64,000 bases of DNA from Galaxea fascicularis (taxonomy: Eukaryota > Cnidaria > Anthozoa > Scleractinia > Euphylliidae), in NCBI GenBank assembly GCA_948470475.1, contig OX419338.1:8004705-8068704 (forward strand), in the 5' to 3' direction. The translations under genes were made by a program, and so were the position numbers. The notes under the pieces were generated by a model. That model did not search any database. It was not told the DNA's origin and was given only the letters and a program-made list of their open reading frames with translations. This document shows positions 24,677 to 36,852 of the stretch, in pieces; within the stretch, counting starts at the first letter, position 1, and each line of letters begins with the position of its first letter.

Positions 24677-25996
24677 TTCATTCATTTATTGTCCAATTGT
24701 ACTTACTTCCAAAACTTCATTTTAGTGTCACCGTCCACTATTACAATTTCTGAAGGACGATACATTCGGCGAGTGAAGAATTTTGGAAATTTCCTCTCTA
24801 CGTCGGCAATAAATGTGATTTGTTTTCCTTTGTTTCTGAGGAAGGCGGTCTTCTGAATGGCCTCGATATCTCCCACCGCCAAACCAATCTAACAAAACAA
24901 ATTTTTATCTTGCAGGTAAATGTGATTTAATAAGTGACTGACTGACTGACTGACTGACTGACTGATTGGCTAACTGACTGACTGACTGACTGACTGACTG
25001 AATCCTGAACGAGAACAGCTTAATTAAATACCAATCCACAGAGAGCACAAAAGCCAGAGTAATGCTTACCAGCAAGTTGACGAGTGCTATTGGCATAATT
25101 AAAATGAAGAGATAATAGAATATGTATGTGGACTCTTCAAACGGCACCAACGGGATGAATGAGCCTTGCGCTACTGGTTTGTTCAACTGGTCAATTATAG
25201 TTGCAGTATACTCTAGTTCTCCAGTGGTCATCGCTGTTACTTTCATAAAGGTCAGCCATATTGATTCGAAAGCGTCCTGTGAAATGTAATAAAATTCATC
25301 AGCCCTCTAGTCCGACGGCAAATTCGGGCCTCTATCTTTAAGAAAAGGCCATATCGTTGGTAAACTAAAGTATACTCTTTAAATATATCTTAGCATTTTT
25401 TTTTGTTTACTCAGTGAACAGAAAAAGTGATCTGTTAGCTGTATTTGTGTATCCGAATATCCGGCCGAGCTTTTTAAATGTAAAGGGCACCTCAGGATTG
25501 GTGACTTCCTGGTCATCGGCAGTTTTCCATAGTAAATTCACTTTGTGAAGGAATGGTCCCTCATGAAAAAGGCTATACGCCACGGCACAAGAGTTGCAAA
25601 CAATGGCAATTTTCTTTTCGTTTTAACTCCGCCTAAGTAATCCAGTCGGTTGCTGAATTTACCACACACAGAAATTCTTGGTTTTTATCGATGTGACCAA
25701 TTTCAAATTCCACGTATATATACAAGATTCGGAAGCAAAGGATTTAAAGAATAGTTAAAAGAAACAACTTAGAACGTTTTCTGGCTGTTATCACAAGTAC
25801 GTTACACGGAAGACATTTTTTTGAAAAACATTTTTTTGCATCACATGTTTGTGGTTATTCAGCAAGGCAGATTGTCTACATGTAATTGTATTAAGATCTT
25901 CAACCGCCGACCAGTTGGCTCAGTTGGTAGAGTGCCGGACTACCGTGCGGGAGGTCGTGGATTCAATCCCCGGCCGGACCAACACTAAGGGTCTTT

Positions 25997-26029
<33 letters not shown>

Positions 26030-29000
26030 GACATCTGCAAATTGTTAGACTTTCTAGTCTTCTCGGATAAGGACGATAAACCGGAGGTCCCGTCTCACAA
26101 CACTTCAATGTTCATAACCTTGTGGGACGTTAAAGAACCCACACACTAATCGGAAAGAGTAGGGCATGGAGTTCCCGGTGTGCTGGTCTGGTCTTTGTGC
26201 TATTTCATGGTTGGGTGGGTTGGAAGATGTAAACCGCATTTGAATATATATACATAGAAAATGCGGTATATAAATCCATTACCATTACCATTACCATTAC
26301 AATTACCATTCATGGACGTGCACACGCCATTGGAAGAGGTAAGGAGCCTAGTTTTTGATGATCATAAAAACCAGAAATAATTAACTGCTTCTGCGTGTAA
26401 AATGTACAATACACCGCGGCGAGGGCATCATTTATTTGGTGTAACTATGTGCCGAATGTTAGCGAGAGAAGGTAAAGAACAAATAAGATAAAAACTGAGT
26501 ATAATTCAACAAGCGGGAACAAGAGCATTCTTCTATGTCGTCTTCTCGCACATATCTATAAGGTCGCCAATACGGAGCATGCTCTCCACAAACCCTGAAC
26601 AGGGGCCCATTCCCTGAATTTAGGCATTTGAATTTGTCAGTGCTTTCAATTTGCAGGGAAGGGCGGCTGAAAAAGTGCTAATAAAAAAACACGCGCCAGA
26701 CAATTGTTTTTGGTTATTTCCTATCATCAACATTTCGACGTTGCTTTTATGGTCCCGTCGTTGCTTAACGGCTCCCTAACATTTCAATATGACTAACCTG
26801 TTCCTTCAATAAAATGTAGAACGCCATCGAAAAGGCCACGGTGAACATGATGAACAACGTTAAAACTTTGAGCACGGTCTTCATCACTTCAATGAACATT
26901 GTCACATACAACCCCACATACTTAAGCGGCTCGATGATGAGAATCAGATTGACGTAGGCGAAGAAAATGGAAAATGTTCCCATCTGCCAGTAGATTTCAT
27001 AATCGTTCCTAATAGCCGTGTCGTCATCAATGTAGGGCAAAACGAACAGGAAAGCGGTGAGATAAAGCCCCCATTCCAAGTAATTGGACCACTCTGCGAA
27101 GTACCGAAGCCTCTGCGTGTAGATTTGGTAAATTTCTTTGGCCAGATGCAGAACCACAAATATTGTCACAATAAAGGGCACTAATTCATTGAAAGCGCTC
27201 TTTTCCGCGAAGAAATTATCGTCTAGTTCAAATTCTTCAGGGTTATCCTTTTTTCTGGGATCTGGAAATCGGACGTTCTCTCTTTCCACAAGGGCGAAGA
27301 TAGTAAAAAATATGAGGAACACTGAATAAAGTGCAACATTTCCTCCGTAGATATACCATCCGAATTTTCTCCACTTGACGAGTAACAGCTTGCGAGAGAG
27401 CGCATGTGTTAGTAACAACTGTTGCTTATGTTTGACCATCGTTGACAGCCCCAGAAAACGCTCTCCATTTGTACCGCTTTCGTCGTCGGGGCCTGGATCG
27501 AGCAGGGTAAAATCGTACTTGATGGAACGCTCTGACATAGATTTCTGAATGCACCGATCCATGGCCACATGTGCAGCGTCTGGAAAATGCTCTATGAGTC
27601 TTTCCATAGGATTTGGTTTGTCACGGGCAGTTGGGCTCGTCAGTGCCTCACGCCACCTGGAAACCAAAAACAGAAGTCAACCGAACAGGTGCAGTGTTTA
27701 AATGGGAAATTGAATTAATGAAGATGTATAGAGCACTTTTTCAGTGGAAACCACAAATTCGGAGTCCAGTTTTTTATTGCGCTGGAACTATTTACTATGG
27801 AGTTTAAGAAATGAGAACGGCAATGGCAACCAGAACGTCATTTAAAAATAAACTGAATATAATTTCTCGTTTTTGTAACTCTTTTGTGATCATTTCAATT
27901 TGTTTAACTTGGAAAATGCTGGAGAACTCTCCAGAAATTAAGTTACTATGAACGACGTCAAAGTAGGGAAAAAGAAAGAAGATTTTGCCGTCATACGCTC
28001 ATGTTCTCGAGAAAACCTAAAATTTGGTCATTTCACGCTGTTGTTTTGCAGAGGACGGTAAAGAAATGTACCAAACTGTAAAACGCACGTGCAGAGCAAT
28101 TGTTTCAGTTTACCTAATGACTCCATAACAAGAAATGTCAAAACCATCCCGATAAATAGAATTTTTTAGGGGGTCCTTATGGGTCAACAAACCTGCTATG
28201 CTTGACAATCACCATCACCACTTCACTGTTTTGTGTTTCCATGGCGATGTCAAGACACGTCATTTCACGTTTGTTCTGCAGCAGCAAGTTTGCGCCATAA
28301 TCCAGCAACATCTTGGTAACCTCGATGTGACCAAAGTGAGCTGCCACATGAAGTGCGGCATTACCATCAATGTCCACGTGATCAATCAGCACACCTCTGT
28401 CCAGAAGGAGCTCGGTGACACCTGCGTGACCTACTTTTGCGGCCCACAGTAGGGGTGTCCACCCTACTATATCAGGGCTGTTAATGTCGGCACCCATTTC
28501 TAAGAGGGTGTTGCAGGATTTTCTGGAGACAGAAAAATACATTGGACAAGAACAATTAAGGTTTGAAAGAAATTAATACATCAATTCGAAATTCGACGAC
28601 GGATAGACAGCCCGTAAGCAAATTACTATATTTTTATTTTGTAAAAGGAAATGTAATTTGTTTACCCACGGAACATCAAAGAGCTCAAGAGAATTCGTTC
28701 AAAGATGTCCGTGCATTTAGATCGAATTGGAATTTGGAAATGTTGATTTTTGAGAAGAGAGGAAAACTGGAGTACCCAGAAGAAACAAACTCAACCCAGA
28801 CATGGCGCCAAAGCCAGGAATCGAACCCGGGCCACATTGGTGGGAGGCAAGTACTCTCACCACTGTGTCATCCCTGCTCCCCCTATTTTGACTTAATTCG
28901 AAGAAGAAAAAACGACTACAAATAAAAAACAAACAAACACACAAACAATAGAGAAACAAATAAAAACCAGGACAAGATGTTATACTTATAAGGAATGCAA

Positions 29001-32000
29001 ATTTGAAGCGTTTAAATTTTATGAGAATTATTGGGCGGGAAAAGATGTACTTCCGTTGCTTTATATGGCAATGTCACATGTAAACATAAAGTGCCATATA
29101 TAACTTATACAGGCCATCTGAGCGCAAGCTAGCTATATCCTCAAGATTACGTAAAATACGATAAGGAAATACCTTTTCAAACTGCTAACAGCATAGTGTA
29201 ACGGTGTTCTGCGCTGGTCATCTCGCATCCAAACACAAGACGGCGCTGCTTGGGTAAGTACTTTGACCTGGCGCGCTGTTCCACGGTCAGCAGCTAAATG
29301 CAAGGGTGTCTTGTGCTTCATGTCTCGAACACAACCGTTTGCTTTGGTCTCAAGTAGCAGTTCCAACAGCTTTGAAAAGATAAATGAAATTATGGTATAA
29401 CTGGAGTACACTCGCCTTTGAACCTGTGTATTCTCCTTTTTATACAATGGAAGGTGTAAACCTTGGGTTTTGATTGGTCTTGATGAGTTTGCGATGTATG
29501 AATGAGGAACTGAGCAAAGTCGAAAACAATGTATAAAAGAGATGGATTCCATCTGGCAGCGCCTATGTACTCTTGTGAACGTGGTACGGACAACAGTCAC
29601 ACTGCTCGCCTCGTTGGATCTTAGCGTACTTTTTCATTCTTACGTTTAATTTGTCACTATCCGTGAGTTCTGACGCACGACACAATGAAACCTATTGTAA
29701 ATGGATGCACAGCTAAACCTTATAATTAAAGATCACCACGAGTGTTCAAGCCAAATGTAGGCGCTTGTGTTTACTATCCCTCCGCCTTTAGCTCTCTTCT
29801 GCTACAGTCAATTCTTGTAAATGGTAAATGAAAGTCGACAGATAAGTATAACGAGATATTAGTGACTTGTGGCCTGTCAACAAACACTGAGGTGCTCCTA
29901 CTCACAGTTCACAATTATGTTTGAAATAACAAGCGACAAAAGTGGCGCTCACTTGGTAATGATCAAAGAAGAAACGTTCCGTGAGTTGCACGTAAAGTAT
30001 GCTATATGTTTTTACTATTTCTAGAGAGATCATACGGCGTGTTCATGTTACTGTGTACCGTACTTGCAGCCGGAATCGCTTTCCTCAACATAACTTTGCA
30101 AGTTGAAGGAAATTCCTCAAGAACGATCTCTTTAAGGTCCATGAAACTGTACTTTCTTGATTTGAAATTTGTTTCTTAATTCACAAATTAAACGATTTTT
30201 TAGATTTTCAGTTTTCTCGTTGCTTTCAACGCAGGTCATAAGTTTCGGGGTATGTCCCGTTTCCCCCTCCCCCCCCCCCCCCCTTCACCATCTTTCCTAG
30301 TTGCAGTTTGAAGGGAATCAAACCGAGTGAACTACTGAAAGGCACTAAAGGGAGACCAAGAGGTACTGGTTTTACGATTTCGGAGGAATAACGAAGTGTT
30401 CATTATTCCATTATTCCATCTCGAAAATTACTGTTATTCGATTATTCCAGGCAACAAAAACCAGTTTTCCATTATTCCGTGCGAGAAAATGCCGATATTC
30501 CAGACAAATTTTGGTTTTCCGTTATACCCCAAACACCAAGCCCATTATTTCATTATTCCAGCGGAAAAAAATTTCGTTATGCTCATTCCCTTGTTCCTCT
30601 TTATCTCCCGATAGTTTTCTCAGGAGTTTCAGGGAGAGGACGAAGCAGAAGTACCCAAACCTATGTGGCACCGACGACATCTTACCTTCGGGTTATCAGC
30701 AGAAGAAGCATAATGAAGCGACGTCCTCTGTTTCTGATCAGGTACATTGACTAAACTCGACCCAGTCTCCCTCAGCAGCATGGTCAGAGTGTCCTCTCTA
30801 CCTTGTTCTACAGCCAGATGGATGCAACAGCGCAGACACTTGTCTTGCGCAGAATCTCTGGCACCAATAGACAATAACAACTTGGCGCAGTCTGTCTGGC
30901 CAGCGAGTACTGCATGGTGAAATGGCGTCTGACCATTTTGGTCCTCAGCATCAATTTCAGCGCCATTTTCGTGGAGAATTTCGACGCATTTCAAGCATCC
31001 TAAGGCAGCAGCGCTGTCGAGATGAATGAATCAAACGTAAAAATCAAAATCCTATCCTTTGCCTCGATGTGTAATTGCTTGGGATATAAGATCTCAGCGT
31101 GTTGACTGCTTACTGCTTGTCAGTCTTCATCAAGCGATGAGGTCTTCAGATTGCCCTTCAACATTTGTATCACGAATAATTACTCCATGGTGGTTTAACA
31201 TTAACGTAAGGTTATATATTACCACCTCTCTCGAAGAGGGGAGACCTCAATTCACTGATGAGATGAAGGCAAGCGGGATTTTCAGAGCAAGAATGGGTCA
31301 GAATGCGTTGTTGTCAACTGAGGAAAATGATGAAAACGTTTGGTTGTTATATTCACCTCCATATTGTGAATCCATAAAACATCCATGGCTAGTTTGAGTG
31401 CTCGTATAGCAATTACAGAAAATACTCTCATTATTGTTTGACTGCGCACTACTCCAGAAAAAGTGCCTTTTGGGTTCAGTTTCTTTTTATTGTTGTAAGA
31501 ATAGATGACGAGATGCCCTCACTACAATACAGTTACCTGTGCAAAGCAGTTTTCTGTTGCCTGTCTCTTGCATTAACGTCTCCCTCTTGTGAGATTAACA
31601 CTTTTAACACATCTTGATGTCCACCAACCGCTGCCAAGAAAACCGGCGTTTGAAGGTTCTTGTTTGTAGAATTCACATCAGCACCATATTGAATAAGAAC
31701 CAGAGACACTTCTTTGCGTCCTGTTTGTACCGCCAGGTGTAGTGCAGTACTGCCGTCCAAGTCACTTTTGTTAATAAAATCCTTGAATTTTGGGGTGCTC
31801 TCGGGTTTTGCCACTGCTGAAGGCTCTCTCTTAAAGTAGCGACGAATTGCTAGCAACAAAGACGGATAAAAGGTTAATCGGAACTCGAAAGCAAGGCTGA
31901 AAAACTGTCCTTCCCATTCCGATTTTGCTTTAAATCCGGTTTTTGAAATTCTAGATAGCAGAATTTGGCATCAAATGGCAAATAAAGGATATCTTAGCAT

Positions 32001-35000
32001 AACCTAACCAAGGTCATCTTCACGTTCTCGGGGAAGGGTGGGGGGGGGGGGGCTTTTGTGGAAATTTCACCCTCAAGCGTAAGGCTGACAAAATTAAGCT
32101 GCGCATCATAAACGTGGTGGAATTTGCTTCCTTCCGGCCCTCATGTCAGAGCAAATATTTCACTTGGCTGACAGCCTCACCTAAAGTCGAGAATCATGGA
32201 AAAGACAGCCGTTTCCTCTTTGACTTTAATAAGATGCATGAATAAAGAGAGATCCTGATGAACTTAACAAGCTGTTGTTTTTTATGTTTTTCCTGCCCTC
32301 AAGCTTACTTGACGAGGGAGACCAATAGAACGAAGTGGCAAAGCGCTGAGAGGTTCTGTGAACTAATTTTTGATCAAAATACATGACCCAATGTTGTTAC
32401 TATGGTAACAACTGACAGAGAAGGGGAACTTAGCGACCTCTTCACACTTGCACGAAACGGGAAGGCGTTTATCAAGCGAGCTTGTATATTGGGAGCTGAG
32501 TAATTAACTTACCAGCTTCGATTATTTGTTGAGTGACGTGTGAATCTCCATTAGTGGAGGCAAAATGAAGCGCGGTCATTCCTTCCGCAGAGCAGCTATC
32601 AACGTTGGCTCCAAACTGCAGAAGGTATTCACAAATAATGCTAAAACCCGAACCGCTCGCGTGCATGAGTGGTGTAACCGCCTTGAAGTCTGAAGCATTG
32701 GCATCGGCCTTCTTATCCTTCAGTAAGTGCTCTACGATTTCTCGGTTTCCAAACGCCGCGGCTTCGTGTAAAACTGTCGAGCCCGTGACACTATTGGTCA
32801 AGCTTACTTTGGCTCCTGATTCAAGTAGAGAACGAAGGGCATCCATGGAATTGAACCTGGGGAGAAAGAATCAAGCGGCGTAAAATCTGAACACGTTGAG
32901 TGGTGAAAGGAAGATTTAATACGAGACAAAGGTTTGAATATTTGCAACGGTGAACACAAGGGGCATTTCACTAGGTACTAGCTTCTATTTAGTTTAGATA
33001 AGTGTGACGTTACCTTTCAAATTACGAGATTTAAATAACGCTCTTCATGCATTTGGGAAACTTCAGTGAAAATTGCACGAAACTTCATTTTGGAACAGCT
33101 CGATCTTGCGTTGTGAATTAAAAAAATATCCCTCCTACATGTACCAGTAAAAGGCCCTAAATTGCTATGTTTTGACGAACTCTTTAAATTCATATCAGGC
33201 GAATATCAAAATCCCTAATTTACAGGGTCTACTCTTTTGTTCAGTTTCTCCTTATATCGCTGGAAATAACCTCCTCTACCATTTTCAATCTCTTTTTTTT
33301 TTAAGACCAGCGCCGATCGTTATATTAGGATCGAAAAGAAAATTTTTTACTTTAGGGGTTTGACGGTCAGAACCTGGAGAAGGATTCGCCGCATGTGACC
33401 CGTTTGGACCAGTACTGGTTTATTTCCCGAGCCTAATTGGTGTAAATCTGTCATGAATAAAACTCATCCCGCAATATAACTTTGGGTTTTTTTTCATGTA
33501 ATTCGTTGGCAAATAGGTTGCTATGGACGGCCAGAGATTGATTGCATGCCACGAAGAACTTCATGATTTATAAGAAAGCTGACGGCTTATGACACCAGTA
33601 TGCATTGTATAATTTGATGCCCAAACGTTGCGCGGTCTGCCATCCCAACAGTGCTGGGCTTGGTTCCAAACTAGTGTAAATTGTTTTTTTTAATTAAGCT
33701 AAAATGCATTCAAAAATACACCTTTTTCCAAAATGGCTCCCATTTTAACATTCTTCTGTTTTTATTCAAATTAGGCCTTGATGCCTCGTTTGTAAGAGTA
33801 AAATTCAAAAGAATATTTTACCTTGAACGAGGTATAAAGGGCTAATTTGACGTACACTTTCGTGACAGTGGCTGTCATGTTTGTTGACGAACGGCAATTT
33901 TTTGCATGAGTGAGATCAAGTCAAATCGCAAACTGAAAAGGAAATATAAATAGAGGTCGACCAAGTGACTTCATAACAAAGGTAAACGTTTTCCTTTGGG
34001 AAATTAAATAAATCCAACGGTTTCGAAACAAGAACAAAGCGAAATATTTATTTCCATACAAGACAATACACAGCTGCTGCAATATCACAATAAGCAATCA
34101 CGACAATTTTTTACACGATTTGTTGTCGTCTCTGGGCTCGTCAGAGAGTTATTGCGTGAACAATTTTGATTTGTGAAAATCAGATCCCATTTCAGTCGCA
34201 TCATACCGTCTTCTGTCTTCGAAAATCATCAGAATAAAGCTATATTTGTTTTGTGAAATATTGATCATTACGTCGCGCAACGCTAGAATTCAACATTACT
34301 TTTCTATGTGAGAAAGTTAACGACATTTATTTTTTGAATGATCTTAGCCAGTACTAGCCAGGCATGTATAAATGATTTTACAAAGACAAGTTCTAACCTT
34401 GATCAGAGAACAGTAAAACAAGTCATAATTATAAGTTGTTACACTTGAGAATATCAATGGTACAGCTGTCGCCATTCTTCCATAGTCATTCAAACGTATA
34501 AAATCCATCAAAACTTTCCATCACAGGTGAACAAAATTTTCTAAAAGTAATCAGTCTTAATTGACACATTTCGGACGGGGTCTGTCCCATAACCTCAAAG
34601 CACTCATACAATCAACTCCTAAAGACGAGTAGTTTAGGCCGATTCCCCTGTTTCACCACCTAATCATATACACTGTTTTCATCTGGAGAATTTGGCTTTC
34701 TTTGGTTTGCGTATACTCGTCTCTTGTATACGTACGTGTTAGTCGCTTACCTCGCTGCCAGGTGAAGTGGAGTCGACCCATCTACTCCTGTAACCCCAAC
34801 CTTAGCGCCAAAATCAATGAGCATGTTGATGATAAAGACGCGGTTGTTTTGCGCCGCGTAGTGTAGGGCCGTGAAACCGCGTTCGTCTAAAGCGTCCACG
34901 TCGTATTTTCTTTCGGATAGAAACTTCCGCACATCTTCAGTATTTCCACGGGCAGCGGCGCGGTGAAAAGGAATATTTGCGTCTTGTAAAGGCCCCATTT

Positions 35001-35190
35001 TAATCCCGAAACGAAGGGACTCATCTCGGAGTTGTGGCCTTGAACCGGTTCCGAGCTGCGGACTGTTAGTTTTTCTGGGAACCATAGGGCTGTTACGAAA
35101 CCTCGTAACAAGACTGCGGTATTCACTCAAGTTTGCTGTGGAATCTGTCCCGTAAGACTCCGTATCGCCAGGTTTCACTCTGTCAGACAT
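23717..35190 (-). CDS. TRPA1-like: Gene B: TRPA1-like ankyrin-repeat cation channel (10 coding exons, 1143 aa)
   Basis: Second TRPA-family channel. Exons in transcription order: 35190-34751, 32856-32513, 31849-31537, 31013-30686, 29369-29173, 28522-28193, 27656-26798, 25276-25070, 24888-24707, 23948-23717; 3432 nt with all phases compatible. The start is the first ATG downstream of an in-frame TAA. A polar N-terminus rich in Ser and Thr (~1-85) precedes about 17 ankyrin repeats (~88-648). The pre-S1 linker contains MDRC (Cys686) and LLDPGPDD (702-709). S1 is at ~752-774, the pore has Gly956-Glu957, and S6 leads into IGLAVGDIEA at ~1007. The C-terminal ~65 residues are an acidic and leucine-rich coiled coil, as in TRPA1, where it helps tetramer assembly. 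Exons of 344, 313, 328, 197 and 182 nt equal those of gene C exactly, so B and C look like close duplicates in structure. Intron 1 (1.9 kb) shows nothing recognisable. A candidate poly(A) signal is TTTATT at 23211-23216 on the plus strand. Confidence 0.92.
24350..24690 (+). mobile_element. Probable LINE 3' end with (TTTA)n tail, gene B intron 9
   Basis: The plus strand ends in CCCTCTAGGGGAGTGGTCAA, then TAAAGTATTA and a (TTTA)n tract (24638-24690). This resembles the 3' UTR and microsatellite tail of non-LTR retrotransposons. No reverse transcriptase remains, and the left border is a guess. Confidence 0.4.
24934..25001. repeat. (GACT)n microsatellite in gene B intron 8
   Basis: About 68 bp of tandem GACT with one interruption. 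Intron 8 is only 181 bp (24889-25069), so the array makes up more than a third of it. It ends ~45 bp before the exon 9 acceptor. Confidence 0.9.
25905..26310 (+). mobile_element. Full-length tRNA-derived SINE in gene B intron 7
   Basis: A tRNA-like head (about 25908-25981) has an A box TGGCTCAGTTGGTAG and a B-box-like GTGGATTCAATCC. It is followed by a ~280-bp body including GGGACGTTAAAGAACCCAC and GGGCATGGAGTTCCCGG, and a 3' tail of CCATTA repeats (26276-26310). The head is not called a tRNA gene because it is fused to the body and its anticodon stem pairs poorly. Confidence 0.75.
28033..28074 (+). repeat. Interspersed repeat block, copy 2 (gene B intron 6)
   Basis: Shares TTGTTTTGCAGAGGACGGTA and its continuation with 22243-22283. 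Much of intron 6 (27657-28192) may be the same element. Confidence 0.5.
28648..28883 (-). mobile_element. tRNA-derived SINE in gene B intron 5
   Basis: Minus strand: an A-box-like ACACAGTGGTGAGAG, then CCACCAATGTGGC, a good B box GGTTCGATTCC, and a body with AACATTTCCAAATTCCAATT ending in GTGGGTAAACAAATTAC near 28650. Better preserved than the related copy at 12885-13085. Confidence 0.7.
30383..30590. repeat. Degenerate ATTCC-rich repeat in gene B intron 4
   Basis: The motif ATTATTCC or ATTCC recurs about ten times at irregular spacing, mixed with short unique inserts such as CCAGTTTTCC. It looks like a decayed minisatellite. A C homopolymer at about 30268-30284 lies just upstream. Confidence 0.55.
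32857..34750. other. Gene B intron 1, nothing recognised
   Basis: 1.9 kb between the first two coding exons, AT-rich, without a clear repeat, RNA gene or open reading frame of note. A possible site for intronic regulatory sequence, but nothing in the sequence shows it. Confidence 0.4.
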
Positions 35191-35584
35191 TTCGCAATAG
35201 GAATCGAACAACTTACCTCTGTAGATGTATATACATATTTATGACAGTCAGTAGTAGCCGTGGTCATGCAATCGTTAATGAGCTCACTACTCAGAACAAT
35301 GGTTTCTAAGGCTACCTCAATACCAATTAAAAACATCAATTATCACTGTCACTGATTCAAAGCATATCGTCACGTTCCATTTGATGTGCGCCTTGGTAGT
35401 CGTGAAAAGTATGCGCCCCATTCTTGGGGGCAGTCATTAACTGAAAATGCCAGAAGATCTCAATTCTCTAGATCTTCATGTTTTGTCGTTGAGTCTGCAG
35501 CAGTGTTTTCCAAGGAAGCCTATTGCAAAGCTTCATTTCCAATCGTCAAAATCAGTTTTCAATGCTTTCTTAAAAAGCCCCCTC

Positions 35585-35963
35585 GACTCCAAAAATGCGC
35601 TTTCTGATTCAAGGAAAAGTTACACAAGAAAAATTTCTTCCCTGACCGAAGACATACGGATTAGTCTATGTGCAAAAAGTTCCCCTTCGGAATATGGCAC
35701 GCACAAACTTCCGAACTTAAAGGAAATGTTTATTGTGCATGGTTTTGAAGTCCCATTTTTACTTTGACTCCGAAAATGCGCTTTCTGATTTAAGGAAAGT
35801 TTCACTTCGATAAGATAAACTTTCTTCCCTGGCTCTAAATCAGTTCTAAGACATCTCAAAAATGTTCCCCTGAAGACAGGTATGGCACGCACGCACAAGC
35901 TCAGCTCAAGTCGAACATAAAAATTAAAGAAATGCTTATTGGGATTTTTACGTCACATTTTTA
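35585..35963. repeat. Tandem duplication, period ~181 bp, upstream of gene B
   Basis: Copy 1 starts GACTCCAAAAATGCGCTTTC at 35585 and copy 2 starts GACTCCGAAAATGCGCTTTC at 35766. Both continue through a TTTCTTCCCTG block, a TATGGCACGCAC block and an AAAGAAATG-like block, with 10-20% divergence and small indels. It lies 400-770 bp before the gene B start codon. Confidence 0.7.
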
Positions 35964-36150
35964 CCCCTGGTAGCTGTATGATTGGGTGGCGTTCAGCGCA
36001 TCTGAGGATTGATTTTCAATATAACAGTTTTCAGTAGTCCTGACTAGGCGTATAGAATGACACTGATGAGAAGCCGAGACAGCCGGAGTCCATCCCGAAC
36101 TTCACATAGTGAAAAAGGCCGTTTGGCTCCTGTGGGTTTAGCAACCACAT

Positions 36151-36279
36151 TGGCCTGCGTAGCTGGTGGTTTTGTTTTTTGTTAGAGCGCGCGACGAGAG
36201 GCGAAGCCGCAAGGAGAATCGGGCGGAGGGCTACTCACTCGCGCGCTCCAACAAAAACAAAACCGCCAGCTACGCAGGC
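36151..36279. mobile_element. MITE with CCTGCGTAGC ends and 11-bp duplication
   Basis: Arms CCTGCGTAGCTGGTGG (from 36154) and CCGCCAGCTACGCAGG (to 36278) continue inward for ~40 bp to CGCGCG. Direct repeats TAGCAACCACA at 36139-36149 and 36280-36290 mark the insertion. Same end motif as the element at 16341. Confidence 0.75.
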
Positions 36280-36852
36280 TAGCAACCACACAGATGTGTG
36301 GTTGGCACTGAATAACCCGACCTGCTACACGTTACATCAGAGACAGGTGCGAATCAAAAGAGGGAGACAATTCGAATATACCATCATAATTCGCTATGAG
36401 CTTTTTTACAAATATTATGACAGAAAAAACATCTTTACTTTGCTTATTCACTGATTCCCTCATTGGTGACAGAAAATGTAATCGTTCAGTATCATTCAGT
36501 AAGTGTATGGAGTTCTCTTTATAGACGGTGTCCTACTGACTCGAGTAAGAATCTGGTACGTTCATTTTACACAAGTGGATCGAGTTCTATGCTTTTACTG
36601 ATTTAAACTAGGAGACTGAAATAGAGAAGTTCATTTCATCAGCGTCGGCCTTTAAAGACTAATAAACTGTCCGTGGGAAGAACTAAGTGTGTTTTCACAA
36701 AAAGTGAATACTGTGTGCATACAACAACACTTCTACATCTGAAAAGCCTAAGTTTACAAGAGATTCAGTTCGCGTGTAATTCTGTGAAGACGAAACAATT
36801 CTTGTACGCATTTGCTATCATTTACACTCAAATAGAAATATTGATAGTGAGA

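Larger units (their letters stand above)
35191..36852. other. B-C intergenic region (gene B promoter side, gene C 3' flank)
   Basis: 1.66 kb containing the presumed gene B 5' UTR and promoter, the tandem duplication at 35585-35963 and the MITE at 36151-36279. No further gene was seen, and I could not find a convincing poly(A) signal for gene C. Confidence 0.5.

Noticed and set aside
25908..25981. tRNA gene
   Set aside because: Pol III boxes are present but it is fused to a long SINE body with a CCATTA tail, and the anticodon stem is poor.
30383..30590. CRISPR-like array
   Set aside because: Repeat units are far too short and irregular, and the context is an animal gene intron.
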